A stretch of DNA of 64,000 nt from an uncultured Oscillospiraceae bacterium (GCA_934589675.1 CAKTOF010000010.1:1-64000); one strand, 5' to 3'. Shown: positions 31,441-41,037, counted from the stretch's first letter. Notes: generated by a model not told the origin, from the sequence alone. Made by a program: numbers and translations.

Positions 31441-31568
31441 GCGCCGCGCGGGCGCGGGATCCGGAAAATCGGTGTTAATTTTTTGTAAAACCGCGGGATT
31501 TTCGCGCATTTTCCGGCCGAAGTGTGGTAAGATCGAAGTGAACCTCACAGACGAAAGGAGCGCAAGGA

Positions 31569-32978
31569 ATGCGCAAGACGAAAAACATCTGCACCATCGG
31601 CCCGGCGACGACGGACGTGGCCGTTCTGGTGGACATGATCGACCACGGGATGGACTGCGCGCGTCTGAATTTCTCGCACGGGTCGCATGAAGAGCACAAA
31701 ATGCGGATGGACAACATCCGCCGCGCCAGCCAGATCACGCGGCGCAGCATCCCCATCCTGCTCGACACCAAAGGCCCGGAGATCCGCTTCGGCACGTTCC
31801 CGGGCGGCGGGATCGAGCTTGCCGAGGGCGAGGCGTTCGCCATCTGCTGCGACGGCGGCGAGGCGGACGAGCATCCGTATGGCCATGTGACGTTTGCCGA
31901 GCTCTGGCAGTACGTCTCCCGCGGCAGCACGCTGCTCGTCGACGACGGCAAGCTGGAGCTGAAGGTCAGGCAGGTGCGCGGCGAGACGATCTGGTGTACG
32001 GTCGTCACCGGCGGGTATCTGCGCGACCACAAGGGCATCAACATCCCGAACGTCCCCATCCCGATGGCCTATCTGAGTCAGGCCGACCGGGACGATCTTC
32101 GCTTCGGCGTGGAGCAGGACGTCGACTTCATCGCCATGAGCTTCGTGCGAAGCCGCGCGGACGTGCTGGCCGTGCGCGATTATCTGAAGGAGCTCAGCGC
32201 CGGCCCCATCCGGCTCATTGCCAAGATCGAGAACAACGAGGGCCTTGCCGACTTTGACGGCATTCTCGAGGAGGCCGACGGCATTATGGTCGCGCGCGGC
32301 GACATGGGCGTCGAGCTGCCGTTCCAGTGCGTGCCGCAGATCCAGAAGGATCTCATCCACCGCTGCTTCAAGGCGGGCAAGCTCGTCATCACGGCCACGC
32401 AGATGTTAGAATCCATGATCTCGTCCGCCCGGCCGACGCGGGCAGAGGTGTCGGACGTGGCAAACGCCGTGTACGACGGGACGGGCGTCGTCATGCTCTC
32501 GGGCGAGTCGGCCATGGGCAGCTATCCGGTCGAGGCCGTCAGCGCCCTGTCGGCCATCTCCGAGGAGTCGGAGCGGCACATTGATTACTACCGCGACTTT
32601 CTGTGCGACCTGTCGCAGTACGACGACGTGAACGTCCCGCTGGCCTACGGCGCCTACTACACGGCGCTGCACATCGGCGCGGCGGCCATCGTCGTCACGA
32701 CGCACTCCGGCCGGACGGCGCGGCTCGTGTCGGCCATGCGCCCGAACTGCCGGATCATCGCCTGCACGGATGAGGAAAAGACCGAGCGCCAGATGCAGCT
32801 TTCCTGGGGCGTCGAGCCGGTGCTCGTGCCGCACTATGAGTCCGCCAAAGAGCTCAGCGACGGCTGCATCGCGGCCTGCCGCCGCACGGCGGGGCTTGGC
32901 AGCGGCGACCGCGTGATCCTGATCGGCTCGCAGGCCATGACGGCGGAGTATGACTTCATCCAGATCATCACGCTGTGA
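31569..32978 (+). CDS. pyk: Pyruvate kinase
   Basis: 469 residues. It carries RKTKNICTIGPATTDVAVLV, ARLNFSHGSHEEH, LLDTKGPEIRFG, the active-site segment IRLIAKIENNEGLADFDGIL (Lys and Glu) and VARGDMGVELPF. TATQMLESMISSARPTRAEV gives the effector and K+ region. It converts PEP and ADP to pyruvate and ATP at the end of glycolysis. The C-terminal regulatory domain is present, but the extra PEP-utiliser domain seen in many Firmicutes pyruvate kinases is absent. AAAGGAGCG precedes the ATG. It stands alone between a pilin-like gene and a repeat cluster. Confidence 0.93.
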   Translation: MRKTKNICTIGPATTDVAVLVDMIDHGMDCARLNFSHGSHEEHKMRMDNIRRASQITRRSIPILLDTKGPEIRFGTFPGGGIELAEGEAFAICCDGGEADEHPYGHVTFAELWQYVSRGSTLLVDDGKLELKVRQVRGETIWCTVVTGGYLRDHKGINIPNVPIPMAYLSQADRDDLRFGVEQDVDFIAMSFVRSRADVLAVRDYLKELSAGPIRLIAKIENNEGLADFDGILEEADGIMVARGDMGVELPFQCVPQIQKDLIHRCFKAGKLVITATQMLESMISSARPTRAEVSDVANAVYDGTGVVMLSGESAMGSYPVEAVSALSAISEESERHIDYYRDFLCDLSQYDDVNVPLAYGAYYTALHIGAAAIVVTTHSGRTARLVSAMRPNCRIIACTDEEKTERQMQLSWGVEPVLVPHYESAKELSDGCIAACRRTAGLGSGDRVILIGSQAMTAEYDFIQIITL

Positions 32979-32989
32979 GGGGACGCGGC

Positions 32990-33285
32990 GGCAGCATCGC
33001 GGCTCTGAATAACATTCTTTTTTTGCGCTGGATCGCAATCGGTGCACCGTAATCGGCAAGATCCTTCGACTCCGCTGACGCTCCGCTCAGGATGACAGGC
33101 CTATTTAAGCGCACGCCGCAATTGGTTTTTCGGCGGGATGAGGTCATCCCGCCCTACGGCGTTGAGGGAGGTATATACGCAGTAGTCTTTCTTCGACTCG
33201 GCCGGCCCTTTCTCAAAATCCAGCCCTACAACCCCTCAGTCAGCTGACGCTGACAGCTCCCCTTACACAGGGGAGCCTTTTTGCT
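32990..33285. repeat. Composite intergenic repeat cluster 3
   Basis: No gene. About 33040-33103 is one arm of the long CTGAGCG/GATCCTTCGACTCCGC inverted repeat (the other arm is missing). About 33129-33165 is the GCGGGATGAGGTCATCCCGC palindrome. About 33232-33285 is the CAGTCAGCTGACGCTGACAG unit with its CTCCCCTTACACAGGGGAG partner. Confidence 0.8.
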
Positions 33286-33287
33286 GC

Positions 33288-33335
33288 AAAAACAACGCCC
33301 CGCCCCGGAAGCGGCTGCTTCCGGGGCGGGGCGTT
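33288..33335 (-). terminator. Terminator of the YtrA-type operon
   Basis: An 18-bp perfect stem (33294-33311 with 33318-33335); GTTTTTG follows on the minus strand. Confidence 0.85.
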
Positions 33336-33344
33336 CTGTCTGCG

Positions 33345-35147
33345 TCAGGGCGCCTGGCGCAGCTGGGGGATGAGGGTTTCGAGCAGCTGGCAGGTGTGGG
33401 TCATGTTGCTGGTGATGTAGATGTACGTCCAGTCTGTGGAGCAGTTTGCGGTGTAGTCGGCGCGGCTTTTCCACGCGGACGGGTCGTAGGGGCGGACGTA
33501 GTACGACAACGTGACCTCATAGCGCAGCTCGAGCGAGGCGAAGTCGGCGGATCCGCCGCCCCACTGGAAGTCAAAGCCGCTGTTGCCCTCGGCGAAATCG
33601 GCGCGTATGGCCTCCAGGAGGGCCTCGGCGTCGGCTTCGTTTTCGATGGCGAGGCTCGCGCTGTCGTAGGTCTCCAGATAGTCGTAGACCGTCAGGTCGA
33701 GCAGCTGGTCGGTGCTCGCCAGCGAGCCGAAGGCGGCCTGCTCGAGCGACTCGGGCTTCGTCGCCCATGCGTGGATGAGGCGGTAGGCCTCGGATTCGGT
33801 GTCGATCTCATAATTGCGCGAGACAGTGCGGCCGTTTTTCAGGCGGTAGTCGATAAAGACGTTCCACTGGTTGGAGCTTGTGTCGCGCGCGTCGAGAATG
33901 GCGCGGTGGACGGCGTAGGCCGTCTCGTAGTCGACCTCGTCGTAGGTGCCGAGGGCCTGAAGGCTGACGGATTCGACGTCTGCCTCGTCCGGGATGCGCG
34001 ACTCGTAGCCGAACGCGTCAAGCCCGACGGCGGCGAACGCGGCGGCGATCACGACCGCGAGCACGGCCCATGTGCGGATGGCCTTCGCGCGGAACACGCG
34101 GAAGCTCTTGCGCAGGAGCATCTCCGCGCCGAAGAAGCCGACGAAGCTCCACGCGACGACGAGCAGCAGCGTCACGGGCATCGAGCGCGAGGTGCGCAGG
34201 ATGTACATCGACTCGATGAACACGGTCATCGCAAGGCCGAAGCAGACGGACAGGCCGATCTGGAACACAGGACGCAGCACGCGGAAGGCGATGATGTCGC
34301 CCGCGCTCTCGGCTGGCCGGCGGCGGAGCATCAGCATGGAGATGCCCGCGAGCACGACGCCGGCGCCGGCGTATGCGCCGTAGTACCACAGGTTGGAAAC
34401 AGCGCCCAGATAGGAAAGCGTGTCCCATCCGACCGAGACGCTGCGCGTGATGGGGAGGCACCGGCTTGTGAGGTTCAGCAGCGGCGTCAGAGCGTGCACG
34501 ACGGGCGGCGTGTCGACGGGGCCCATGCCGAACACGAACATCCCGAGGATGTAGGTCACAAGCGAAAAAACGCCCGCGACGAGGAAGTTTGCGATGACGA
34601 AAAATACGGGCATGGCCACCGTGTGGCCCGTGGCCATGGCGCACAGCGTGCCGAGCGAGAAGAACAGCAGCCCCGCCGCCGCGCCGGTGCCGAGCATCGT
34701 GAGCAGGCTGCACACGTCGGCCGCGCCGTAGCAGGCCGAAACGATGAGCGTGGTGAGGCACAGGAACGCGATGGGGATGAGCGTGGCACAGTACCCCGCG
34801 GCGAAATGCGTCAGGAACAGCCCCTCGCGCCGGAGCGGCAGGGAAAAGTAGCAGTTCGCGCTGCGGCTGGCGTTCAGCCAGCGCCAGGTGAACATCGCGC
34901 TCAGGCAGCCGAGCATGGCCATGAGGACCGGAAGCTGCGTGCCGATGAACGAGTATGTGACGTCCCGGGTGAGATAGACCGTCCGGCCGCCCTGCGTCCA
35001 GACCGACCAGCCGTTTGAGCAGGTCTGCCACAGCGGCGCGGGCAGCAGGAAGAAGAATATGGCGCTTGCGATGGCCCACAGCGGCCACAGCCGCAGCAGC
35101 GTCCGGCCGAAAAAGGCCGCGTTAAAGCAGGATGTCTTTGACCGCAT
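33345..35147 (-). CDS. ABC transporter permease of YtrA-type operon
   Basis: 600 residues. Residues about 15-390 hold around ten membrane helices, and a C-terminal soluble part of about 200 residues is extracytoplasmic with many Asp and Glu. It is the membrane partner of the ATPase just upstream in transcription. The ATG at 35147 follows GGGAGGGG and lies 26 bases inside the ATPase gene, so translation is coupled. Operons of this type (GntR, ATPase, membrane protein) answer to cell-wall-active compounds in Bacillus (ytr). Whether this one exports a drug or senses the envelope is not shown. Confidence 0.7.
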   Translation of the reverse strand: MRSKTSCFNAAFFGRTLLRLWPLWAIASAIFFFLLPAPLWQTCSNGWSVWTQGGRTVYLTRDVTYSFIGTQLPVLMAMLGCLSAMFTWRWLNASRSANCYFSLPLRREGLFLTHFAAGYCATLIPIAFLCLTTLIVSACYGAADVCSLLTMLGTGAAAGLLFFSLGTLCAMATGHTVAMPVFFVIANFLVAGVFSLVTYILGMFVFGMGPVDTPPVVHALTPLLNLTSRCLPITRSVSVGWDTLSYLGAVSNLWYYGAYAGAGVVLAGISMLMLRRRPAESAGDIIAFRVLRPVFQIGLSVCFGLAMTVFIESMYILRTSRSMPVTLLLVVAWSFVGFFGAEMLLRKSFRVFRAKAIRTWAVLAVVIAAAFAAVGLDAFGYESRIPDEADVESVSLQALGTYDEVDYETAYAVHRAILDARDTSSNQWNVFIDYRLKNGRTVSRNYEIDTESEAYRLIHAWATKPESLEQAAFGSLASTDQLLDLTVYDYLETYDSASLAIENEADAEALLEAIRADFAEGNSGFDFQWGGGSADFASLELRYEVTLSYYVRPYDPSAWKSRADYTANCSTDWTYIYITSNMTHTCQLLETLIPQLRQAP

Positions 35148-36021
35148 AGTCTTCCCCTCCCAATTCGTAGATAAAGATCTCCTCAAGCGTCAGCGGCAGC
35201 GCCTCCATGTACACCGGGCCGAGCGGCGCAAAGCGCGAGGCGACCGAATCCGGATCGCCGCGGACGATGAGCGTGCGCAGCCGGCCGGCCGACTGCTCAT
35301 GCAGGATGGCAAGCTCCTGCGGCCACGGCGGCGTGGCGCCGTCAAAGACGAGCTGGAGCTTCGTGATGCCGCCCTGAAGCTCCGTCAGGCTGCGCTGCAA
35401 AATGACGCGCCCCTTGTGCATGACGCCGACGTGGTCGCACACGTCCTCGAGCTCGCGCAGGTTGTGGCTTGAGACGAGCACCGTTGTGCCGTACTCGGCC
35501 ACGTCGCTAAGCAGCAGCGACCAGACCTGACGGCGCATGACGGGGTCGAGTCCGTCGACCGGCTCGTCGAGCACGAGCACGTCCGGCTTGCAGCACAGCG
35601 CCAGCCAGAACGCCGCCTGCTTCTGCATACCCTTTGACAGGCGGCGCAGCGGCGTCTTTTCGTCGATCGTGGAGAACACACCGCGCAGCGTCTCATACCG
35701 GCCCATGTCGAAGCGGGGATAGAGGCCGCGGTAGAATTTCATCATGTCCCGCGTGCCGGCGGAGAGAAAATAGAACAGCTCGTCCGGGATGGACGCGACG
35801 CGGCCTTTGAGCGCGGCGTTCTCCCACACGCGCTGGCCGTCGATCGTGACTGTGCCGGCATCCGGGCGGTAGACGCCGGTGAGCACGCGGATGAGCGTCG
35901 ATTTGCCTGCACCGTTCGGGCCGACGAGGCCGTAGACCGCGCCCGCGTCCGCGTGCAGGCTCGCCCCGTTCAGGGCGGTGAAGCCGTCGAATGTCTTGAC
36001 GACGTCCTGCAATTCAAGCAT
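35122..36021 (-). CDS. ABC transporter ATP-binding protein (YtrB-like)
   Basis: 299 residues. Walker A GLVGPNGAGKST (about 32-43), signature LSKGMQKQ (about 128), Walker B DVLVLDEPVDGLD and switch His SSHN are all intact. A C-terminal extension of about 80 residues is typical of export-type ABC2 ATPases. It overlaps the GntR gene by 8 bases and the permease gene by 26, forming one operon. Confidence 0.9.
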   Translation of the reverse strand: MLELQDVVKTFDGFTALNGASLHADAGAVYGLVGPNGAGKSTLIRVLTGVYRPDAGTVTIDGQRVWENAALKGRVASIPDELFYFLSAGTRDMMKFYRGLYPRFDMGRYETLRGVFSTIDEKTPLRRLSKGMQKQAAFWLALCCKPDVLVLDEPVDGLDPVMRRQVWSLLLSDVAEYGTTVLVSSHNLRELEDVCDHVGVMHKGRVILQRSLTELQGGITKLQLVFDGATPPWPQELAILHEQSAGRLRTLIVRGDPDSVASRFAPLGPVYMEALPLTLEEIFIYELGGEDYAVKDILL

Positions 36022-36379
36022 GGGGATCCTCCTTCTCCAATGCGGCGAAAATGTCGCCGCGCGTCATGCCGAGCCGTTCGAGCTCGCGGCATAGCTCCTC
36101 CATCTGCCCGAGCAGCAGCCGCTGCCGGTCGGCCGCCGCCTGCTGCCAGTCGGCGCAGAACGCGCCGCGGCCGGCAGCGGTGTAGATGTAGCCCTCCCGC
36201 TCAAGCTCGCGGTAGGCCCGCTGGATGGTGTTCGGGTTGATGGATAGCTGCGCCGCCAGCTCTCGCACGGACGGCAGCTTTTCATCCGGCGCGGCCGCGC
36301 CGGTGACGATGAGCGTGCGCAGGCCGTCTTTCACCTGCTCATAGATCGGCACGCCGGAGCGCGGATTGATCGGGATCAT
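36014..36379 (-). CDS. GntR-family repressor (YtrA subfamily)
   Basis: 121 residues. Residues about 1-75 are a GntR winged helix (SVRELAAQLSINPNTIQRAY); the C-terminal tail is short and helical without an effector domain, which defines the YtrA subfamily. It should repress its own operon. The palindrome TGTACTA-N7-TAGTACA at 36409-36429 lies right at the transcription start, where repression is expected. AAGGAGGG precedes the ATG. Confidence 0.88.
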   Translation of the reverse strand: MIPINPRSGVPIYEQVKDGLRTLIVTGAAAPDEKLPSVRELAAQLSINPNTIQRAYRELEREGYIYTAAGRGAFCADWQQAAADRQRLLLGQMEELCRELERLGMTRGDIFAALEKEDPHA

Positions 36380-36408
36380 GGTGAGCCCTCCTTCCTAAGC
36401 GCATCAAC

Positions 36409-36461
36409 TGTACTAACTGAGCTAGTACACTCAGCATAACAGAGATGGGAGGGGCTGTCAA
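36409..36461 (-). promoter_or_regulatory. YtrA-type promoter and operator
   Basis: On the minus strand TTGACA (36461-36456), 17 bases, TATGCT (36438-36433). Immediately downstream is the palindrome TGTACTA-ACTGAGC-TAGTACA (36409-36429), which covers the expected start of transcription. Confidence 0.85.
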
Positions 36462-36479
36462 GGGGGTGGGCGGAAAATT

Positions 36480-36992
36480 TTTTGAGAGTGGGAGTGAGCA
36501 GGGGCGTAGGGCGGGATGACCGCATCTAAGCCCTACGACTGCGTTACGGCGTCTGCGCTGCGCCGATTACGGTATGCGCCTTCCGGAGGCCCCCTTGTGC
36601 AAAGGGGGCTGTCGGCGGAGCCGACTGGGGGGATTGTAGGCTTGGAGTTCGAACAAGGGTCGCGTCAGAACAGACCCTGCGGCAAATCCTTGAGCCTGCA
36701 ACCCCTCCGTCATGGCCATAGGCCATGCCACCTCCCCTTACACAGGGGAGGCTTTGGCGCGGCGCTTACAATCCGCCTTTCTTAAAACGTGTCATCCTGA
36801 GCGGAGCGTAAGCGGAGTCGAAGGATCTGGTCGGTTGCGGTAGTCTTGCGTCCTGTTCCGGCGCTGGTGTTAAGCGCGACCATACCGCAATCGGCAGACC
36901 CTTCGACAAGCTCAGGGTGACAGGTATTCATTTGGCGCTGGTTCGCAATCGGCCTTGCGGGCGGATGATATCCGCCGCCGCGCCTGCGCCGC
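36480..36992. repeat. Composite intergenic repeat cluster 4
   Basis: No gene in 510 bases. It contains a diverged GGCGGGATGACC...CCCTACG module (36507-36538), a GCCCCCTTGTGCAAAGGGGGC unit (36585-36637), a CTCCCCTTACACAGGGGAG unit (36699-36757), the full 136-base inverted repeat (36789-36924), and a TTGCGGGCGGATGATATCCG module (36956-36984). Confidence 0.8.
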
Positions 36993-37000
36993 ACCCACCA

Positions 37001-37040
37001 AAAAAATACACAGCCCCGGACTGCGGGAGCAGTCCGGGGC
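37001..37040 (-). terminator. Terminator of the beta-helix gene
   Basis: GCCCCGGACTGC (37013-37024) pairs with GCAGTCCGGGGC (37029-37040); seven T follow on the minus strand after a short spacer. Confidence 0.8.
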
Positions 37041-37123
37041 CGCGCGTTGGGTGGTGAAAGAAAATCGCAGGCTGCGGCGCTTGGGGCCGCGGGAGCGAAA
37101 AAACCGCGTTGGTGCGCCGCTTC

Positions 37124-38962
37124 TCAGTGCGGCATTCTCGGCGGGAGCTTTTTCTTCTCGCCGAGCTTGAGGATGATCTTGCCGACGAACTCGCCGCCTT
37201 CGCCGCCGCACTCGGGGTACTCGACCTCTTTCCCGTCGACGGTGATGTAGACGCTCTGGCCGGCGGGCGCCTTGAGAAGGGCGCCCGGCTCGAAGGTGAG
37301 CTTCGTGAGGTAGCTCGTGCCGGTGACGATCCAGGTGGAGTCCTTATCAATGTTGACAACGACGCCGTTGTTGACCGTCGGGGCGGCCGTCTGCGTGACG
37401 TTGGACAGCTCGATGCGGGTCAGCTCGGTGATCTCGGTCAGGTCGTCGCGGTGCTTCTGGACGGCCGAGGAGGCGACGCCCTCGTAGCGGCAGTTTTTGA
37501 GGTTGATCTCAAGGTTTTTCGGGCCGCGGGCGTCGTAGTCGTTGATGACCATGTCCGGCGTGGCGGTCGCCAGGTCGAACGGGGGCGCCATGTTCATGAA
37601 CATGCCGCCGAACGGGACGCGCGTCGGCATGCCGAGGGTGCAGCCCTGCTCGGCGTGGTTGTTCGTGGTGGAGTTATAGAAGTTGCCGCACAGATCCATG
37701 TCGGTGAACGTCATGCGGACGTCGCGCATCGGGTCGATGGCGGCGAGGTCGCGGCCTTCGATGTAGGTGTCCGGCGTGTCCTTGACGGGGATGGCCGTGA
37801 TCCACATGTTGACCTCGTCGTTGTCCATGAGCTGGCAGATGGTGCCGTTGGCGGGCTTCAGGACCGAGCGGGCGACGTTGACGTTCGCGGCCGAGGCCTT
37901 GATGAGGAACGACGAGCGGCCGGTGATGATGGACGAATCCTCGACAATCGTCGGGGTGTTGACGTCGCCCTGGAAGTAGACGCCGTAATGCGTGCCGGTG
38001 AGCAGCGTGCCGTTTTTCACGGTCGCGTGCGCGCGGCCGAGGAAGCCGCGGACGATGAGCGGGTAGCCGTTGACATCGACCTTGCAGTGGTCAAATTCAA
38101 CGGTGTTGCGGTCGCCGATGCAGAACGCGCCGTAGCCCTGCGTGCGCGGGCCGGACAGGCTCAGGCGGCAGTCACGGATGAAGTAGCGGACGCAGTCGTC
38201 GCAGCCGTCGATGGACAGGACGCCCCAGCCGTTCGTGGTGAGGTCGCAGTTATTGTAGATGGCCGTGCCGTTGTCGCACAGCTGGACGAGGCGGTTGCTG
38301 CCGTCGAAGCCGACGCCCCAGGAAAAGTCGCCCATCCAGGCGTCCGGGTCGAAGGAGTGGTTGGAGATGCGGCAGTTGTTGACCTCGACGATGGAGTCGC
38401 CCGCGACATGGATGGCGCAGCGGGTGCGGCCGGCCATGGTGATCTGGCTGTCGTTGATGGTCACGCGCGCGTTGTCCATCGCGGCGATGCCGGCGCCGAC
38501 GCCCATGAAGTCGTTTGCGCCCTTGCCGTCGAAGTCGATCTTGGCGTTATTGATGGTGTACTCGCTCGTGCCGGTGACGAGGATGCCGTTGAAGTCGTCC
38601 TCGGCGCTGGCGATGTAGAGGTTCTCGGCCTTGTGGCCGCAGACGTGGCCGCCCTGCACGATGGCGGGCGTGCACTCTTCCTCGACGAGCTCGTTGTTGT
38701 GGACGACGATGGCGGTGTGCAGCTCCTCCGTGCGGCCGGACATGGTGTGCAGGCCGTGCGCGGGCATATGGTGCAGCTTCGCGACGGAGACCTTGATGTC
38801 GCCGACGTAGGTGCCGGCCTCGATGGGGATTCCGGCGCCGTTGACGGTCAGCGTCAGGAACTTGCCCTCGGGAGCCTGAAGCTCGGCGCCCTCGGCAATG
38901 ACGAGGCGATCACAGGCAAAGCTCTGCTCGATCACGGTGGTCTTGTCAATGGTCTTGATCAA
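37124..38962 (-). CDS. Right-handed beta-helix protein without signal peptide (TTG start)
   Basis: 612 residues starting at TTG 38962, 8 bases after AAGGAGG; a longer frame to 39007 lacks a site. The body is made of short strand-turn repeats rich in Asn, Asp and Gly (ARVTINDSQITMAGRTRCAI, GYGAFCIGDRNTVEFDHCKV, HYGVYFQGDVNTPTIVEDSS), the look of a pectate-lyase-like beta-helix. A beta-rich C-terminal domain of about 90 residues ends in a lysine tail. There is no signal peptide, membrane helix or wall anchor, so it appears cytosolic or is exported by an unusual route. I do not recognise the family and give no activity. It is a single-gene unit. Confidence 0.7.
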   Translation of the reverse strand: MIKTIDKTTVIEQSFACDRLVIAEGAELQAPEGKFLTLTVNGAGIPIEAGTYVGDIKVSVAKLHHMPAHGLHTMSGRTEELHTAIVVHNNELVEEECTPAIVQGGHVCGHKAENLYIASAEDDFNGILVTGTSEYTINNAKIDFDGKGANDFMGVGAGIAAMDNARVTINDSQITMAGRTRCAIHVAGDSIVEVNNCRISNHSFDPDAWMGDFSWGVGFDGSNRLVQLCDNGTAIYNNCDLTTNGWGVLSIDGCDDCVRYFIRDCRLSLSGPRTQGYGAFCIGDRNTVEFDHCKVDVNGYPLIVRGFLGRAHATVKNGTLLTGTHYGVYFQGDVNTPTIVEDSSIITGRSSFLIKASAANVNVARSVLKPANGTICQLMDNDEVNMWITAIPVKDTPDTYIEGRDLAAIDPMRDVRMTFTDMDLCGNFYNSTTNNHAEQGCTLGMPTRVPFGGMFMNMAPPFDLATATPDMVINDYDARGPKNLEINLKNCRYEGVASSAVQKHRDDLTEITELTRIELSNVTQTAAPTVNNGVVVNIDKDSTWIVTGTSYLTKLTFEPGALLKAPAGQSVYITVDGKEVEYPECGGEGGEFVGKIILKLGEKKKLPPRMPH

Positions 38963-39097
38963 TGTGGGATCCTCCTTGTTTCCTATTCCGGGCGGCGGCA
39001 CCGCCATGATTTACGTGCGAATATATTATAGACGAACGTCTGCTGATTTGTCCAATTAAAAGTGCGTTATGCTCAGCATTGATGGATACAAATGCTG

Positions 39098-39126
39098 AAA
39101 AAACCCGTCTGGAAATCCAGACGGGT
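39098..39126 (-). terminator. Terminator of the Na/Pi cotransporter gene
   Basis: ACCCGTCTGG-AAAT-CCAGACGGGT with six T on the minus strand. Confidence 0.9.
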
Positions 39127-39140
39127 GGAAGCGCGGGAGG

Positions 39141-40889
39141 CTATGCGACAAGACGGTATTTTTCGGAGAACTTTTGGAAATTCTCGTGGAACGCGGGGCT
39201 TTCCATGCGGATGCCGCTGGTGTACTGGTGGACGTCCATGCTCGCGTGGGCCATCTCCATGACGCAGCCGGCGATGTTGGAGCAGTGGTCGCCGACGCGC
39301 TCGAGGTCGGTGAGAAGATCCGCCCACACAAAGCCGAGCTCGATGGTACACTGCCCCTTCTGAAGGCGCAGGATGTGGCGGTTTCTAAGCTGCTCCTTGA
39401 GCGTGTCGATGACCTGCTCGAGCGGCTCGACGAGCTGCGCCTTTTCAAGGTCGCCGCTTGAATACGCCTCCAGCGAAAGCGTCAGGATCTCGTCGATCGC
39501 GCCGCAGATGACGCGCATCTCCTCGCGCGCGCGGTCGGAAAAGGCGATCTGCTTGGCGCGCATCTCCTCGACGGACTGCACGATGTTCACGGCGTGGTCG
39601 GAGATGCGCTCAAAGTCGCCGATGATGTGCAGCAGCTTGGCCGATTCGCGGCTGTCCGCCTCGCTCATGGCGTGGCTGCTCAGGCGGACGAGGTAGGTGC
39701 CGAGCAGATCCTCGAACCGGTCGACCTCGGCCTCCTGATCGCGGATGGTCGCGGCGGCGGCCGCGTCATAGCGGTCGATGAGTGTCAGGGCGCTTCTGAG
39801 CGCCGCGACGGAGTCCTGCGCCATCGCGCCCGCGACGGTGCGGCAGCGCTCGATGGCGACCGACGGCGTGGCGAGCAGGCGCTCGTCGAGGACGTTGGGC
39901 TCCTCAGCCGTATGCGCGTCGGGCACAGTCAGGCACGCAAGGCGCTCGAGAAGCCCGCTCATGGGCAGCAGCAGCGCCGTCGAGCCGAGCTTGAAGGCCG
40001 TGTTCACGATGGCGATGGACAGCTGGTCGACCGTGTCGTGAATGAAGGAGAAGTGGATGACGGCGTTCAGCCCATAGAAAACGCTCAGATAGAACACCGT
40101 GCCGATGATGTTGAAGTAGAGGTGGACAAACGCGGCGCGGCGGGCGTTGCGGGTGGCGCCGATGGATGAGAGCAGCGCCGTGACGCAGGTGCCGATGTCC
40201 ATGCCCATTAAAATCGGGATGGCACTGCCGAACGTGATCTGTCCTGTGGCCGAGAGCGCCTGCAAAATGCCGACGGACGCCGACGAGCTCTGGATGATGC
40301 TCGTGAGCACGAGTCCGGCGAGCACGCCGAGGACGGGGTTGGAGAACTTGAGCAGGATGGCCTGGAATTCCGGCACGTCGCGCAGGCCGGAGACGGCCGC
40401 GGACATTGTGTCCATGCCGAACATGAGCGTGGCGAAGCCGAGCAGGATGACGCCCGTGTCCTTTTTCGTGTCCGACTTACAGAACATATAGAAGATGATG
40501 CCGAGCAGGGCGAGCAGCGGCGTGAACGAGGCGGGCTTGAGCATCTGCAGCAGGAAGCCCGAGCCGTCGATGCCCGTCAGCGAGAGGATCCACGCCGTGA
40601 CCGTCGTGCCGACGTTTGCGCCCATGATGACGCCGACGGCCTGATGGAGCGTCATGAGCCCGGAGTTTACAAAGCCGACGACCATGACCGTCGTGGCCGA
40701 CGAGCTCTGGATGACGGCCGTCACGCCGAGGCCCATCGCAAAGCCGACGAGCTTGTTGCTCGTGAGCTTCGTCAGAATGGCCTTCAGGCTGCCGCCCGCG
40801 CGCTTTTCCAGCGCGCTGCCCATGAGGTTCATGCCGAACAGGAACAGGCATAGCCCGCCGATGAGCGTCAATGCGTCAAAAAAGTCCAT
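39141..40889 (-). CDS. Na/Pi cotransporter with C-terminal PhoU-like domain
   Basis: 582 residues. The membrane part (about 1-320) contains two QSSSA repeats (AVIQSSSATTVMVVGFVNSG and IIQSSSASVGILQALSATGQ) that bind sodium and phosphate in the NptA/NaPi-II family. The rest (about 340-575) is a helical PhoU-like domain. It would import phosphate with sodium. The ATG at 40889 begins just before the first helix. Its promoter has PhoP-box-like repeats with the same geometry as pstS and phoPR, so it should be induced by phosphate starvation. PhoU is the next gene upstream, but a terminator and this promoter separate them. Confidence 0.88.
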   Translation of the reverse strand: MDFFDALTLIGGLCLFLFGMNLMGSALEKRAGGSLKAILTKLTSNKLVGFAMGLGVTAVIQSSSATTVMVVGFVNSGLMTLHQAVGVIMGANVGTTVTAWILSLTGIDGSGFLLQMLKPASFTPLLALLGIIFYMFCKSDTKKDTGVILLGFATLMFGMDTMSAAVSGLRDVPEFQAILLKFSNPVLGVLAGLVLTSIIQSSSASVGILQALSATGQITFGSAIPILMGMDIGTCVTALLSSIGATRNARRAAFVHLYFNIIGTVFYLSVFYGLNAVIHFSFIHDTVDQLSIAIVNTAFKLGSTALLLPMSGLLERLACLTVPDAHTAEEPNVLDERLLATPSVAIERCRTVAGAMAQDSVAALRSALTLIDRYDAAAAATIRDQEAEVDRFEDLLGTYLVRLSSHAMSEADSRESAKLLHIIGDFERISDHAVNIVQSVEEMRAKQIAFSDRAREEMRVICGAIDEILTLSLEAYSSGDLEKAQLVEPLEQVIDTLKEQLRNRHILRLQKGQCTIELGFVWADLLTDLERVGDHCSNIAGCVMEMAHASMDVHQYTSGIRMESPAFHENFQKFSEKYRLVA

Positions 40890-40930
40890 AGATTCTGTGT
40901 CCTCCGCTTCTTCACCTGTTATTAACATGC

Positions 40931-40985
40931 ATTTTACAAAAAGCAGGTTAAATGCGCAGGAGGGTCAATGTTAAATCTATGTAAA
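40931..40985 (-). promoter_or_regulatory. PhoP-box promoter of the Na/Pi cotransporter gene
   Basis: On the minus strand TTTACA (40985-40980), 5 bases, TTAACA (40974-40969), 17 bases, TTAACC (40951-40946), 9 bases, then -10 TAAAAT (40936-40931). Firmicutes PhoP binds TT(A/T)ACA-like repeats at 11-base steps. The spacing is identical at pstS and phoPR. Confidence 0.75.
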
Positions 40986-40989
40986 ATGC

Positions 40990-41017
40990 GAAAAGCCGGG
41001 CTTGTGCCCGGCTTTTC
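40990..41017 (-). terminator. Terminator of the pst-phoU operon
   Basis: GAAAAGCCGGGC (40990-41001) pairs perfectly with GCCCGGCTTTTC (41006-41017). The stem itself carries the U-rich end. Confidence 0.8.
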
Positions 41018-41037
41018 GTCCGAAAGCTGCGAGGTGC

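Noticed and set aside
37109..39031. Long plus-strand frame opposite the beta-helix gene
   Set aside because: Val/Asp/Ala-rich shadow translation with no start signal; the minus-strand gene has an ideal ribosome binding site and terminator.
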